A stretch of 64,000 bases of DNA from Yersinia similis (GCF_001053095.1 NZ_CGBP01000001.1:124001-188000), one strand, 5' to 3'. Shown: positions 26,657-37,270, counted from the stretch's first letter. The notes: generated from the sequence alone by a model not told the origin. Numbers and translations are program-made.

Positions 26657-26701
26657 AGGCTGGCCACTTCCACGGCCAGCCTGTCATTCTCTTCTATTTT
26701 T
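26657..26701 (+). terminator. sdaC terminator
   Basis: AGGCTGGCC (26657-26665) and GGCCAGCCT (26674-26682) form a 9-bp stem with an 8-base loop, followed by GTCATTCTCTTCTATTTTTT. Confidence 0.75.
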
Positions 26702-26707
26702 TCATTG

Positions 26708-26834
26708 ATATACCCGTCGCCCTTCAAGATGCAGAGGTGTTAGCAGCCCTTGATCACCCAGTTACTTAGTTATCTAAGCTTCTAAGGTCTTGCTCGGTTG
26801 CCGCCTACCTGCATCTCGAAGTAACTTGGGTATA
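26708..26834. repeat. Degenerate ERIC element
   Basis: It begins TATACCCGTCGCCCTTCAAG and ends CATCTCGAAGTAACTTGGGTATAT, the two inverted ERIC ends, with a degenerate centre. It is 127 bp, the canonical length, and sits between convergent sdaC and dacC. Confidence 0.8.
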
Positions 26835-27035
26835 TTGCGGTGAATAGTGTCAAAAAAATGGCGTACACTGACCATTTAGCACTGCGCCTAACCGGTAAGC
26901 CACGCGTTTTTTTAGATAAAAATATTGAGGTGATATAGAAAACCGGGACAGAGATATCAAAAATGCAGTGGAGCATTTCGTGGAGATCAAGCAGTGAAGG
27001 TCGTTGCCTGTAGCAGGCCCTAAGAAGTACCCTGG

Positions 27036-27064
27036 AAAGCGCGATAGTCACATCGCGCTTTCTA
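27036..27064 (-). terminator. Hairpin after dacC
   Basis: AAAGCGCGAT (27036-27045) and ATCGCGCTTT (27052-27061) form a 10-bp stem with a 6-base loop. It lies 50 bases beyond the dacC stop, between converging genes. Confidence 0.7.
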
Positions 27065-27099
27065 TTGGTTAATATTGGTTAATATTGGTTAATATTGGC
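27062..27099. repeat. 10-bp tandem repeats downstream of dacC
   Basis: AATATTGGTT is repeated about 3.5 times between the hairpin and the dacC stop. Confidence 0.8.
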
Positions 27100-27113
27100 T
27101 CATATAGACTAAG

Positions 27114-28319
27114 TTAGCCGAATATCCCACCAAACCATTGGCTAAATTTCATCATAACGTAATCCCAGAAACGGCTAAAGATGCCCCCCTCTTTGACCTC
27201 GTTCAGTACAACTAGTGGACGCTGTTCAATGGTTTTGCCATTGAGTTGAAAATCGATGGTTCCAACCACTTGATGTTTTGCTAGCGGCGCACGTAGCTCG
27301 GTTTGGTTCAGGGTATAGCTGGCTTTCAGATTTTTCATCTGCCCTTTAGGAATGGTGATCGCAGCATCCTCCGCCACCCCAAGCTCAACCTGGCTATTAT
27401 CGCCAAGCCAGACTTTCTCTGTCACAAATGGCTTCGTTGACTTAATTGGCACCACGGTTTCATAGAAGCGGAAACCCCAAGTCAGCAATTTTTCACTTTC
27501 ACTAAAACGCACTCTGTCACTTGGTGCCCCCAGTACCACGGAGATCAAGCGCATCGGCCCATCTGTCGCCGATGCCACAAGATTATACCCCGCCCCGGAG
27601 GTATAACCGGTTTTCATCCCATCAACGTTTAGACTGCTGTTCCATAACAGCCGGTTACGGTTGGTTTGGCGAATTTTATTAAAGGTAAATTCTTTCTCTT
27701 TATGCAGCGCATATTCTTCCGGCACATCGCGGATCAATGCCTGCCCCAACACCGCCATATCACGAGCAGTACTGTACTGCCCCGGTGAATCCAGGCCGTG
27801 TACCGTCATAAAGTGAGTATTATTCAGGCCAAGTGCTTTAGCGTAGTTATTCATCAGGCCAACAAAACTGTCCTGACTGCCAGCAACATAGTCAGCCAAT
27901 GCAATACTGGCATCATTACCTGATTGGATCACAATGCCTTTGTTGAGATCAGACACTTTCACCTGATCGCCCGGCTTCAAAAACATCAGCGACGAGCCAC
28001 GCAGAGCCGGGTTACCGGTCGCCCAAGCGTCTTTCCCCACAGTGACCAGATCATCAGGCTGTATTTTGCCCGCTTTAATAGACTGCCCGATCACATAGCT
28101 GGACATGATTTTTGTCAAACTGGCCGGATCAAGGCGCAGATCAGGATTGCCTTCCGCCAGCACTTTTCCGCTATTAAAATCCATCAGCACATAAGCTTTG
28201 GCATCAATCTGGGGAGCGGCAGGGTCATCGACTGCATAAGCAGTAGGTAGAGCCAGGAGCAGTAAGCCCGCACTGAACGTAAAATTTTTAATCTTGAAAG
28301 GGAGGATATATTTCATCAT
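27114..28319 (-). CDS. dacC: D-alanyl-D-alanine carboxypeptidase DacC (PBP6)
   Basis: 401 residues from the ATG at 28319 (a second ATG follows at once); a frame to 28412 is open but extends before the signal peptide, which ends LPTAYA. The serine carboxypeptidase motifs are SLTK ([11 protein letters not shown]), SGN ([10 protein letters not shown]) and KTG ([12 protein letters not shown]). A C-terminal PBP5_C domain and an amphipathic anchor ([18 protein letters not shown]) tether it to the inner membrane. It trims D-alanine from peptidoglycan stem peptides. It agrees with E. coli DacC over its length. Confidence 0.95.
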   Translation of the reverse strand: MMKYILPFKIKNFTFSAGLLLLALPTAYAVDDPAAPQIDAKAYVLMDFNSGKVLAEGNPDLRLDPASLTKIMSSYVIGQSIKAGKIQPDDLVTVGKDAWATGNPALRGSSLMFLKPGDQVKVSDLNKGIVIQSGNDASIALADYVAGSQDSFVGLMNNYAKALGLNNTHFMTVHGLDSPGQYSTARDMAVLGQALIRDVPEEYALHKEKEFTFNKIRQTNRNRLLWNSSLNVDGMKTGYTSGAGYNLVASATDGPMRLISVVLGAPSDRVRFSESEKLLTWGFRFYETVVPIKSTKPFVTEKVWLGDNSQVELGVAEDAAITIPKGQMKNLKASYTLNQTELRAPLAKHQVVGTIDFQLNGKTIEQRPLVVLNEVKEGGIFSRFWDYVMMKFSQWFGGIFG

Positions 28320-28846
28320 GAGGTCGCCAGAGTATCCTTGCAAATAATCGGAAATTAGTGGTATTCCCAGAGCTCGCCACTGTCCAATTAGCGAAAAATA
28401 ACGTCTTTCCACTGATACTAAAGTATTCGCTTAACCATACTTCAGTACCTTTTCTAAATTTATCCCATTGTCGGCACAATTGGGCATAGTTTTACGTTTT
28501 GTTTTGTAAAGATCCTGATTTAAAGCGATTTTGATGATAATGCGGCTTTCTCTCTCCTTGGCTAAGCGCTCAGTAAGCTAAGCACTAAAAAGTCTAAAAA
28601 ACAATAATTCATATTCCAAAAAGAAATACATACTTTGTTTGTCATCGAAAAATCTGCTGCTTTCTATATTGACCGCTTCAATCTATATTGACCGTTTCAA
28701 TGGCCCAACAAAATCGCTCAATTCAATAACCCAACAGGTACGTTCAAAACATATCAATAAAAGAGAGGTGTGAGGTAACGAACGGAGAATATAGGGCAAA
28801 GAATGTAGAGTGAAGAGTGAAGAGTGAAAATATGGAGCGAATAGTA
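28320..28846. other. Gap between dacC and metI-like gene
   Basis: 527 bases. No gene is supported. The left part should carry the dacC promoter. Near 28668-28705 a short TTCAATCTATATTGACCG motif repeats, and at 28806-28830 GAGTGAA repeats. Nothing else was recognised. Confidence 0.6.
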
Positions 28847-29518
28847 TCAGCGCCGGTGTGCCAGTGACCTCACCCACCTATCGCCAAGGCTTTGTATCCC
28901 TTGAACCAAAATCACCAGTATCACTAATGTTGCGACCATCACTTCATTATTAAAGCGCTGATAACCATAGCGAATGGCTAAATCGCCCAACCCACCACCA
29001 CCGATCACGCCAGCCATGGATGAGAAACCCACCAGCATCACTACCGTTAATGTTATACCCGCCAATAATGCAGGTAACGCTTCTGGCAACAACACTTTTT
29101 GTATAACATGGCGGGCGGAGCCACCCATGGATAAAATGGCTTCTACACGCCCTTTATCGACTTCGTCCAATGCCGCCTCAACGACCCGCGCAAAGAAGGG
29201 GATCGCCCCTAACGTGATAGGAACAATGGCCGCAGTACTGCCCAGCGTGGTACCGATAATCCAGCGGGTGATGGGGATCAAGGCGATGAGTAACACCACA
29301 AAAGGCATTGAATGCCCCACATTGACCAGTGCACCGATCACGGTATTCAGCCGTGGTGCCGGTAGCACCCCAGCAGGCCGCGAGACAAACAGCAAAACCC
29401 CCAATGGCAAACCAATCAATACGGTGAAAAAGGTCGCAATCATCACCATATAAATCGTTTCTCCGCTGGCATTAGCGACCAATACCAGTAATTCCTGCCA
29501 ACTCATGCCATTTTTCAT
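28847..29518 (-). CDS. metI: MetI-type ABC permease (second methionine-family importer)
   Basis: 223 residues with about five membrane segments and a MetI-type EAA loop ([20 protein letters not shown]). It forms a homodimer with MetN. It overlaps the ATPase gene by 4 bases. It belongs to the D/L-methionine uptake family, but the neighbouring oxygenase makes another sulfur compound a possible substrate. The primary metNIQ of Enterobacterales lies elsewhere (near rcsF), so this is a paralogue. Confidence 0.88.
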   Translation of the reverse strand: MKNGMSWQELLVLVANASGETIYMVMIATFFTVLIGLPLGVLLFVSRPAGVLPAPRLNTVIGALVNVGHSMPFVVLLIALIPITRWIIGTTLGSTAAIVPITLGAIPFFARVVEAALDEVDKGRVEAILSMGGSARHVIQKVLLPEALPALLAGITLTVVMLVGFSSMAGVIGGGGLGDLAIRYGYQRFNNEVMVATLVILVILVQGIQSLGDRWVRSLAHRR

Positions 29519-30501
29519 ATCAGCTCTGCCCTCACACCGCGATCATTCAAAAACTGTAACACTTCGGCTAAATTCAACCCGCCCTCTGGGCGGCTGAAAT
29601 CAACTTGCAAGCGCCCAACCCGCTGACCACCAATAAACTCCACGCCGCCGCCTAATAATGTCACCCCCACCGCATGTTGTTGCGCCAACGCACTGAGCAC
29701 GGGTGAAGCCGCCAGCGTGTCAAAGAACGTCAATTCTGCTCTCGGCGTGGCAGATACTGAGAGCGGGCCACAGGTCGGCAATAATGAACGCCCTAAGCGA
29801 GAAAGTGGATCGGCCAATAAATCAGCAATAGTCCCAGTTTCAACCACCCGCCCTTTCTCCAGTAAGGCTGCGTTATCACAAATGGATTTCACCACATCTA
29901 GCTCGTGGGTAATCAGCACAATGGTTAACCCCAGTTGGCGGTTAATATCGCTAAGCAGAGCCAATATCGAGGCCGTTGTTTCTGGATCCAACGCGCTGGT
30001 TGCTTCATCTGATAACAGATATGACGGCTTAGCCGCCAGTGCTCTGGCGATACCTACCCGCTGTTTTTGCCCACCGGATAATTGCGAGGGAAAAGCATAG
30101 GCTTTGTCATTTAAACCAACGACATCCAACAATTCCGCAATCCGCTGCTGACGTTGTGCCTTAGGCATACCAATAATTTCCAGCCCCACCGCAATGTTGT
30201 CCCAAACGTTACGGGAGTGCAGTAAGTGGAAATTCTGGAAGATCATGCCAATATTCTGCCGTTGCAGGCGTAATTCGCGATCAGACAGCGTGGTTAACTC
30301 GCGCCCATCCACTTGAATTCGGCCCGAGGTGGGACGTTCCAGCTGATTCAAACAGCGGATTAAGGTGCTTTTCCCCGCCCCGCTGCGGCCAACAATACCG
30401 AACACCGAGCGGGTTGGGATCTCAAGCGAGACCTCTTCCAAGGCCACCATCGGCCCCTCCCCTTGTGGATAGATTTTACTCAGCCGTTCGATACTAATCA
30501 T
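29515..30501 (-). CDS. metN: MetN-type ABC ATPase with C-terminal ACT-like (NIL) domain
   Basis: 328 residues: Walker [10 protein letters not shown] (38-46), LSGGQ (141-145) and Walker B YLLSDEA (161-167); the SDEAT form is typical of MetN. Residues from about 255 form the NIL regulatory domain that binds methionine in the family and slows transport. It overlaps metI and metQ by 4 bases each, so the order is metQ-metN-metI. Confidence 0.9.
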   Translation of the reverse strand: MISIERLSKIYPQGEGPMVALEEVSLEIPTRSVFGIVGRSGAGKSTLIRCLNQLERPTSGRIQVDGRELTTLSDRELRLQRQNIGMIFQNFHLLHSRNVWDNIAVGLEIIGMPKAQRQQRIAELLDVVGLNDKAYAFPSQLSGGQKQRVGIARALAAKPSYLLSDEATSALDPETTASILALLSDINRQLGLTIVLITHELDVVKSICDNAALLEKGRVVETGTIADLLADPLSRLGRSLLPTCGPLSVSATPRAELTFFDTLAASPVLSALAQQHAVGVTLLGGGVEFIGGQRVGRLQVDFSRPEGGLNLAEVLQFLNDRGVRAELI

Positions 30502-31322
30502 GATTTGGTTCCTGCCACCGGGATAACGGAGCCAGCATATTTTTCAGTAATAAATTTTGCCACTTCCGGCGATTGCAAATCTTTTGCCAGTTGCTTGATT
30601 CGCGGATCATTTTCCAACGTAGGGGGGGTCACCAAAATATTGGCGTAAGGATTACCTTCGGCTTTCTCCAGCCCTAATGCATCAATTGCCGGGTTCAACC
30701 CTGCTTCCAGAGCATAGTTGCCATTAATTACCGCTAAATCAACATCATCTAGTGAACGAGGGATTTGTGGTGATTCAATTTCCAAGATTTTCAGGTGCTT
30801 GGGGTTCTCCGCGATATCTTTCGGTGTCGCCTGCTGTTTGGCTGGGTCAGTAAAACCCGGTTTTAAGGTGATCAGCCCCTGCTCTTGCAGTAAATAGAGC
30901 GCACGACTGAGGTTAGTGACGTTATTCGGTACCGCGATACTGCCTTTATCCGGCACCTCGGCAACGTTTTTATATTTGTGTGAATAAATGCCGAGCGGCT
31001 CAATATGAACGGTGGCAGCAACCACAAATTTTTGCCCTAATGCCTGCTCTTGTGAGCGTAAATAAGGGACATGCTGAAAATAATTAGCATCAATATCGCC
31101 ATGGGCCAGCAATTCATTGGAATTCACCCCGTTGGGGATTTCGATAATAATCAAATTCAGTGAAGGGTCCAGCTTTTGTACAAATTGCAGAATTTCAGCA
31201 TGGGGCACAGGGTCAGCAGCTACCCGCAATGCCTCAGCCGCTTGGGCTGATAAGCTGAAATAAGAGGCGAATGCAACGAATAATGCAGTACGAACCAAGC
31301 CAGAAACAGGTGTTTTAGTCAT
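30498..31322 (-). CDS. metQ: MetQ/NlpA-type substrate-binding protein
   Basis: 274 residues. The signal peptide ends LSAQA and has no lipobox cysteine, so unlike E. coli MetQ this protein is probably soluble and periplasmic. Family landmarks include the [12 protein letters not shown] opening, [25 protein letters not shown], and [23 protein letters not shown]. It presents substrate to MetNI. The upstream gap is filled by ERIC-like repeats. Confidence 0.88.
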   Translation of the reverse strand: MTKTPVSGLVRTALFVAFASYFSLSAQAAEALRVAADPVPHAEILQFVQKLDPSLNLIIIEIPNGVNSNELLAHGDIDANYFQHVPYLRSQEQALGQKFVVAATVHIEPLGIYSHKYKNVAEVPDKGSIAVPNNVTNLSRALYLLQEQGLITLKPGFTDPAKQQATPKDIAENPKHLKILEIESPQIPRSLDDVDLAVINGNYALEAGLNPAIDALGLEKAEGNPYANILVTPPTLENDPRIKQLAKDLQSPEVAKFITEKYAGSVIPVAGTKS

Positions 31323-31374
31323 CGTGATTGCCCCCTAAAATAAGATTCTATAATTGTCATTGGTGTTACCGCTT

Positions 31375-31690
31375 CACGTCAGTGATTCGGGTAAATGCGC
31401 GCAGCTAACCCCCCTATGACCTCAAGGATAAAGGGCATGCCCAACGTTATTGGAGCGGTAGGCAGGCAGCCAGCAAACGAATCCCGATGAGCTGACTCAC
31501 GTCAGTGATTCGGGTAAGTGCGCGCAGCTAACACCCCTATAACCTCAAGGATAAAGGGCATGCCCAACGTTATTGGAGTGGTAGGCAGGCAGCCAGCAAA
31601 CGAATCCCGATGAGCTGACTCACGTCAGTGATTCGGGTAAGTGCGCGCAGCTAACACCCCTACCACTTCAAGGACAAAGGGCATCGGAGT
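31375..31690. repeat. ERIC-like unit in tandem, 123-bp period, ~2.6 copies
   Basis: CACGTCAGTGATTCGGGTAA recurs at 31375, 31498 and 31621, exactly 123 bases apart. The first two units are nearly identical. The third is partial and contributes the last codons and stop of the oxygenase gene. The sequence is that of one ERIC arm (GCGCAGCTAACNCCCC...AGGGCATGCCCAACG...CCCGATGAGCTGACTC). Confidence 0.9.
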
Positions 31691-32735
31691 AATACCGCTC
31701 CGCCACATCTGGATGCGACCGCAAACGCCCCTTGAGATAATTCAGCCCAACATCACGGAACAACGGGTTGTGCGGATCACTGGCTGGCCCGCGAGCTTCC
31801 GCCGCCAGTGCGGCAGATAGTGGATACAGTGGCACCACAGCATCCAAACGTGCGCCTAAAAAGAAGGCAATAGACAGGCGGTCAATCCCTGCGGGTGGGG
31901 TTTCCACCCGGTGTACGGTGGCACGCAAGTAACCATTACTGGCCAGTTCCAACAACTCACCGATATTCACCACAAAAGTACCTTCACGCGGTACGGCATC
32001 AATCCATTGGCCCTCTTCCATTTCGACTTGCAAACCTCGTTGCTGATCTTGTAGTAAGAAACTGAGGAAACCCGAATCTTTGTGCGCACCGACCCCCTGC
32101 CCACTTTGGGTCGCCTCCCGCCCTGGATAACGAATCAGCTTGATATGTTCATTGGGTTTATCACCGTACAACTCATCAAAAGCCTTCTCATCCAGATCCA
32201 ATGCCAGTGCGAATGCCCGCAGGAGGCGCAGTGACATGCAGGTCATCTCCTCTTGCCACTGCAATAACACAGGTTTTAATTCTGGCAGTGCGGTTGGCCA
32301 TTGGTTCGGGCCTTGCAGCCGTGTCCAACTGGGTGCGCCTGCAATTGGTGGTAATGGGGTTCTTTCAGCACCAATGTCAAATTGCTCGCGCCAATCTGGC
32401 TGACCACGGGTGAATTCAGAAGCGGCGCGGTTATAGCCGCGAAAATGTGGGGAGCGAACCATAGCAATTGACAGTTTTTCTTCATCACTCAACGCAAAGA
32501 ACTGCCGTGATAGGATTTGTATCTGCCGTAGTAACGAGGTATCAATGCCATGCCCGGTAAGATAAAAAAAACCGACCTCCCGCGCCGCATGGCGTAAGGC
32601 CGTTAAAAATGCCTGGCGTTCGGTATTACTGCCACTGAGTAGTGAAAGATCCAATAGCGGTAATGTGCTGATAGCTGGCTCATTCGCCAACAATTGGCTA
32701 CTGACTGATTGATGACTTAATAACTGTTGGCCCAT
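31668..32735 (-). CDS. 2-oxoglutarate/Fe(II)-dependent oxygenase, isopenicillin N synthase-like
   Basis: 355 residues. A DIOX_N domain (IPLLDLSLL-like start, EVGFFYLTGHGID at 53-65, FFALSDEEK at 79-87, FRGYNRAASEFTRG) precedes the 2OG-FeII domain. The iron ligands are H218, D220 (GAHKDSGFLSFL) and H275, with the 2-oxoglutarate-binding R286-x-S288. The last residues lie in an ERIC-like repeat, so the C-terminus may have been altered by it. It faces the same way as the metQNI genes, upstream of them. Oxidative attack on an imported sulfur or amino-acid compound fits, but the substrate is unknown. Confidence 0.88.
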   Translation of the reverse strand: MGQQLLSHQSVSSQLLANEPAISTLPLLDLSLLSGSNTERQAFLTALRHAAREVGFFYLTGHGIDTSLLRQIQILSRQFFALSDEEKLSIAMVRSPHFRGYNRAASEFTRGQPDWREQFDIGAERTPLPPIAGAPSWTRLQGPNQWPTALPELKPVLLQWQEEMTCMSLRLLRAFALALDLDEKAFDELYGDKPNEHIKLIRYPGREATQSGQGVGAHKDSGFLSFLLQDQQRGLQVEMEEGQWIDAVPREGTFVVNIGELLELASNGYLRATVHRVETPPAGIDRLSIAFFLGARLDAVVPLYPLSAALAAEARGPASDPHNPLFRDVGLNYLKGRLRSHPDVAERYYSDALCP

Positions 32736-33222
32736 TTTTTACTCCAGTCGTTTCAATTGGTGGTTTTTTGCGTTCGAAACCAATGAAAACGGGACAACCA
32801 TACAAACGAATAATCAGCATAATCAGCTCCTGAGCCATGGGTGAAGACCAACAGACGGCAACACACTTAGCATTGCTGGCAAACTCTGTTTTTTTAAGAT
32901 AATTTTCGACCAGATACTTAACAATCTATATCTATTCGATATAAACAATTAACACTCAAAATTAACAACCTACCAATATCATTCCGTTCTATGTTATTTC
33001 TTTCATTATTGATGGGATAAGTAACGTGCGCAGCTAATCCCCTACGATTTCAAGTACGAAAGGGGATCATGATTCTGTCTTAATCAACAGCTAACCTGCC
33101 ATTGGGTAGAAAGAAACCAGCGAGTGGTTGCCCCGCTTTATTCTGGGAAAAAATATCTGGTGTTCAGCACAGACACTGTTAAGTTTCAGTTCAGTTGTTC
33201 TGATTATTTAGGAGGTAGTTTA
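32736..33222. other. Gap between the oxygenase and the HAD gene
   Basis: 487 bases between diverging genes, both promoters presumably inside. At 33019-33066 there is a partial ERIC arm (GCGCAGCTAATCCCCTACGATTTCAAGTACGAAAGGGG). No gene is supported. Confidence 0.6.
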
Positions 33223-33882
33223 ATGGATTTAGCCCTGTTTGATTTAGATGAAACATTGATCAGTGATGACAGTACTGGTCTATGGATACGTTGGCTGGTG
33301 AATGAAGGGCTTGCTCCCCTTGAGCTGTCAGAACAGGAACAGTCTTTAATGAAGCAGTATTACCAGGGGCAGTTGTCTATGGCGGGTTATATGGCAGCGA
33401 CATTGTCACCGTTAGTGGGCAAACACACTGCTGAAGTTGCAGGCTGGGTTGAACATTTTATCGCGCGCGATATTCTGCCGCGTATTTACCCACAAGCCTT
33501 GGAAAAACTGGCCTGGCACCGCAACCGTGGCGACTATATCGTAATTATTTCAGCGTCAGGTGAACATTTGGTCACCCCAATCGCGAAACACTTTGCCGCC
33601 GATACGGCGTTATCAATCGGTGTGACAGTAGAAAATGAGCGCTATACCGGCCAGACCTATGGCACCCTGACCTATCAGAAAGGAAAGGTTGATCGGCTGA
33701 ACCAGTGGCTATCGGCCTCACCCCAGCTAAACTTTAAACGTAGCTATGGCTACAGCGACTCGATTAATGACCACCCCCTGCTGGAATATGTGGATCACGC
33801 AGCGGTGATTAATCCAGGAGCTGAATTAATTGATTTAGCGGTTTTGCACCACTGGCATATCCATCATTGGCAACATCACTGA
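33223..33882 (+). CDS. HAD-IB family hydrolase (phosphoserine phosphatase-like)
   Basis: 219 residues from the ATG at 33223, which has AGGAGG seven bases upstream; the longer frame from 33124 has no such signal. HAD motif I is FDLDETLI (nucleophile D7, acid D9), motif II lies at IISASGEH and motif IV at YGYSDSINDHPLL. The HAD-IB subfamily includes SerB and CicA-type lipid phosphatases. Substrate unknown. Confidence 0.88.
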   Translation: MDLALFDLDETLISDDSTGLWIRWLVNEGLAPLELSEQEQSLMKQYYQGQLSMAGYMAATLSPLVGKHTAEVAGWVEHFIARDILPRIYPQALEKLAWHRNRGDYIVIISASGEHLVTPIAKHFAADTALSIGVTVENERYTGQTYGTLTYQKGKVDRLNQWLSASPQLNFKRSYGYSDSINDHPLLEYVDHAAVINPGAELIDLAVLHHWHIHHWQHH

Positions 33883-34016
33883 TAGAACAGACATAATAGA
33901 AGGCCCATGATTTTACCCGCACGGTTATCAATATCGGTGACCGGGCATGTGAATTTGTGCCGCTTTCTCTGTGTTGCCATGTTTTTTTGTCACAATATAA
34001 CGATATAGGGGGTTGC

Positions 34017-34637
34017 ATGCTGACAGTCTGGGGCCGAAATAACTCGACCAATGTCAAAAAAGTGCTGTGGTGCTTGGAGGAGCTGGGAATAGCCTATCAG
34101 CGCATCGATGTCGGGGGGCAATATGGCAAACTAAATGATCCGCAGTACCGTGCGTTAAATCCAAATGGTTTGATCCCCTGCCTGCAAGATAAGGATTTCA
34201 TCCTGTGGGAATCCAACACCATTGTGCGCTATTTAGCCGCGCAATATGGTCAAAATTCACTTTATCTGGCCGATCACCAACAACGGGCCAGTGCAGAAAA
34301 ATGGATGGATTGGGCGACATCCAGTGTAGCAGAGCCCTTTAAAGCTGTGTTTATCGGTTTGATTCGCACCCCACCAGAGCAGCAGGATAAAGTGAAAATT
34401 GCTCAGGGAATGGAGCAAATGAATACGTTGATGTCCATTGCCGACAAAACGCTGGGGAAACAAGCCTATCTTTCCGGCGATGCCTTTGGCATTGGTGATA
34501 TTCCTTTGGGCTGCCTGGCCTATGCCTGGTTTAACTTACCCATCGAACGCCCAGAATTACCTCATTTACAGCGCTGGTATCAGAGCCTGATGCAAAGAAT
34601 AGCCTTCCAAAAAGTGATTGTAATTGGTTTGAGTTAA
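34017..34637 (+). CDS. gstB: Glutathione S-transferase GstB
   Basis: 206 residues. The thioredoxin-like domain opens MLTVWGRNNSTNVKKVLW as in E. coli GstB/YliJ, with NPNGLIPCL and WESNTIVRYLA in the glutathione site. The C-terminal helical domain ends LQRWYQSLMQR. E. coli GstB dehalogenates bromoacetate and related compounds. In E. coli gstB is next to dacC and deoR, so the neighbourhood is partly kept. The start has GGGGGT upstream. Confidence 0.92.
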   Translation: MLTVWGRNNSTNVKKVLWCLEELGIAYQRIDVGGQYGKLNDPQYRALNPNGLIPCLQDKDFILWESNTIVRYLAAQYGQNSLYLADHQQRASAEKWMDWATSSVAEPFKAVFIGLIRTPPEQQDKVKIAQGMEQMNTLMSIADKTLGKQAYLSGDAFGIGDIPLGCLAYAWFNLPIERPELPHLQRWYQSLMQRIAFQKVIVIGLS

Positions 34638-34638
34638 T

Positions 34639-34804
34639 GAGGTTATTGACAAAGTGCCCGCGACGGAGAGAACAGGCAGATCGTAAAGACGCCGTAAATA
34701 CATCCATGTAGGCTCGAGCCGCGCCATCCTTGGCGCGGACGCTTTACTCCTCTGCCTATCCTCACCGTTCAAGATCACGTCATCGGGGTTTGTCAGCAGT
34801 CTGA
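34639..34804. repeat. YPAL-like palindromic element, copy 1
   Basis: 166 bp from GAGGTTATTGACAAAGTGCC to GTTTGTCAGCAGTCTGA. Copies 2 and 3 carry almost the same sequence inverted. The outer parts can pair to form a long hairpin with a central GC-rich GCTCGAGCCGCGCC block. The size and ends agree with the ~167-bp YPAL elements I recall from yersiniae. It begins one base after the gstB stop. Confidence 0.85.
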
Positions 34805-34854
34805 GTTAATACTCTTCTTTTATTCCAAAACACCTTGGCGTTGCTGATCAAAAT

Positions 34855-35075
<221 letters not shown>

Positions 35076-35079
35076 GCAG

Positions 35080-37074
35080 TTAAAAATCGTAGCTGGCACC
35101 CACCATATACCGACGACCATCCAACACTTTATCGTTAACGTCAATATCCACACGCTTATCCAACAGGTTGTAAACACCGCCCATCAGACGCACTTCTTTT
35201 GTCAGCTGATAATTTGCCCCTAAATCGACAAACGTATAAGACGGAGTACGGCTGCCCATACTGGTACGATTAAGATATTCAGAAGCCTTGCCACGGTAAT
35301 TGGCTCGGATCCAGGTTGCAAAATCTTCGGTAGTTTTCCAGTTTAACGTCCCATTCAGCATATGCTTAGGCATCTGGTTTAATGGCTGGCCGGCAAATGC
35401 TCCGCTCTTCTGCTCAGATTGGGTAAAAGTGTAGTTAGACGTTAACGACCAGGCTTGATTGATATCCCAAGAAAAGGTCGCTTCTACCCCACGAGTTATG
35501 GCTTTATCAACGTTAGTACGGTCACTGATATATTTATAACTGTCGCCATTAATCATGCACTGCCCAGAAGCATTGCCAGTGGTATCAGTACAGCGACGAA
35601 TTTCGGTGATTTTGTCTTTAAAGTCGGTATTAAACAGGGTCACACCGGCGTTCATCCCTTCCTGATCGTCCCACAGTATGCCAATTTCCTGGCTAATACT
35701 GCGCTCAGGTTTCAAATTAGCATTGCCGATAATAATGGCTGGATCCCCCTTTCCACCCGTGATTTGTCCCCAGTTCTCGGTGGCCTGACGTAAATCAGGT
35801 GAACGGTAACCACCGGATACGCCACCTTTTAATGTCCACTGTTCGGCCAAATGCCAAACACCGTATAGACGTGGTGTCCAATGCGTGCCGTAGTTTTCAT
35901 CCCGATCCATACGAATACCGCCAGTCAGAGCGAAATCGTTGGTCATCTGCCATTCATCTTCAGCAAATAATGCCCAACTCCAGCGAGTCAGTTTCGCCAA
36001 ATCACTGGCCGAGGCCAATTGGTTGCCTTTGTCATACAGTTCTTCATAACGATATTGCCCACCCAAAATTAAAGTGTGGTTATCTAATAAGAAGGATGTT
36101 TGGGTATTGAAGATATTATCCACACTTTTCATTTGACGGGATGGATTACGGGTTTCATCACGCTGAATATAACTGGTTGAATTACCAAAATCATAATAAC
36201 CATTATGAGTAACCGCATAGTTATTGCGGTCATATTGGGTATCACTATTCGTTCCGCTTAATGCCAGTGTTCGTCCTGGGGTTGAATTTCTATCTTGTAC
36301 ATAATGGCCAATATCAAAATCAAATTCATTATTATCGTCAGGCGTCAGAGTAAATGTTGCCGTGCCATTTCTCATGCGCTGTTGATTATAACCATCGATA
36401 ATTTTATCTTCACTGCGATGAGAGAGTAGACCGCTTACTTTAAGGCCCAATAAACCGTCAATTAAAGGGCCTGAGGCGTAAGCATTGGTCTGGAATATAT
36501 CCCCGGACTTGCTGTCTTCCTGTAAAGTCGCATCCGCACGTACTGTGCCATGCCACTCTTTACCTACTTTGCGAGTAATGATGTTAATCACACCGCCCAT
36601 GGCGTCCGAACCATATAAAGAGGACATTGGCCCACGGACCACCTCGATACGTTCAATGGCCGCCAGAGGGGGCAACCAACCTTGTTCAATCCCAGAGCCA
36701 TCGCTGTTTGGCCGGGTACTGCGGGTATCGACACGTTTACCATTGACCAAAATCAGGGTGTATTTCGCTGCCATACCCCGGATGCTGATATCGCTTTTAC
36801 TGCCCCCACCGGTAATCACAACACCGGGAACATCTTTCAACGCATCCGTGACATCACGATAGGCTTTATTTTCAATCTGCTCACGGGTGACCACGGAAAT
36901 TGATGCCGCAGAGTCCTGAATACGCTGCTGGAAACCTGACGCAGTGACCACCATAGTATCGGTTGGTGTGGTTGTATTTATTTTTTCAGCCGTATACCCT
37001 TGCGATGAAATAACCGCCGCTATAACTAATGCGGCTGAATGTGTTTTTCTAAAACGTTGGTTAACCTTAGTCAC
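35080..37074 (-). CDS. yiuR: TonB-dependent outer-membrane siderophore receptor YiuR
   Basis: 664 residues. After the signal peptide (ending about residue 28) comes a TonB box, DTMVVTAS, then the plug domain (ISIRGM..YTLILVNGKRV, RIEVVRGPMSSLYGSDAMGGVINIIT) and a 22-strand barrel ending in aromatic F (VGASYDF). It resembles catecholate receptors of the CirA/IrgA type. Just upstream are yiuABC. By recall the Y. pestis Yiu system pairs these four genes for iron uptake of uncertain siderophore. Name by synteny and class. Confidence 0.85.
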   Translation of the reverse strand: MTKVNQRFRKTHSAALVIAAVISSQGYTAEKINTTTPTDTMVVTASGFQQRIQDSAASISVVTREQIENKAYRDVTDALKDVPGVVITGGGSKSDISIRGMAAKYTLILVNGKRVDTRSTRPNSDGSGIEQGWLPPLAAIERIEVVRGPMSSLYGSDAMGGVINIITRKVGKEWHGTVRADATLQEDSKSGDIFQTNAYASGPLIDGLLGLKVSGLLSHRSEDKIIDGYNQQRMRNGTATFTLTPDDNNEFDFDIGHYVQDRNSTPGRTLALSGTNSDTQYDRNNYAVTHNGYYDFGNSTSYIQRDETRNPSRQMKSVDNIFNTQTSFLLDNHTLILGGQYRYEELYDKGNQLASASDLAKLTRWSWALFAEDEWQMTNDFALTGGIRMDRDENYGTHWTPRLYGVWHLAEQWTLKGGVSGGYRSPDLRQATENWGQITGGKGDPAIIIGNANLKPERSISQEIGILWDDQEGMNAGVTLFNTDFKDKITEIRRCTDTTGNASGQCMINGDSYKYISDRTNVDKAITRGVEATFSWDINQAWSLTSNYTFTQSEQKSGAFAGQPLNQMPKHMLNGTLNWKTTEDFATWIRANYRGKASEYLNRTSMGSRTPSYTFVDLGANYQLTKEVRLMGGVYNLLDKRVDIDVNDKVLDGRRYMVGASYDF

Positions 37075-37152
37075 TATATAATCTCCATGAGGTTTAAATT
37101 AATTAATTTCCGTCAGGTTATTTTTTTGCAGAAATACTGACTGACGGGCAGG

Positions 37153-37167
37153 TGATAAATATCATTT
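37153..37167 (-). promoter_or_regulatory. Fur-box-like site before yiuR
   Basis: TGATAAATATCATTT matches the Fur 7-1-7 pattern (TGATAAT-N-ATTATCA) at about 10 of 14 positions, 79 bases before the yiuR start. Confidence 0.4.
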
Positions 37168-37270
37168 ATATAAATTTTGACAATAGCTCACATAAGTAGA
37201 AATAAAGTTTTCACTCTTTCTACTTGATTGTTATTTTTATAAAATAAATTACAACTGAAATACACCCCAC

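Noticed and set aside
26782-27051. 89-codon minus-strand frame after sdaC
   Set aside because: It reads through an ERIC arm and a terminator stem and shows no coding signature.
31323-31374. MetJ boxes before metQ
   Set aside because: No AGACGTCT-type repeats are present in the short gap before the repeats.
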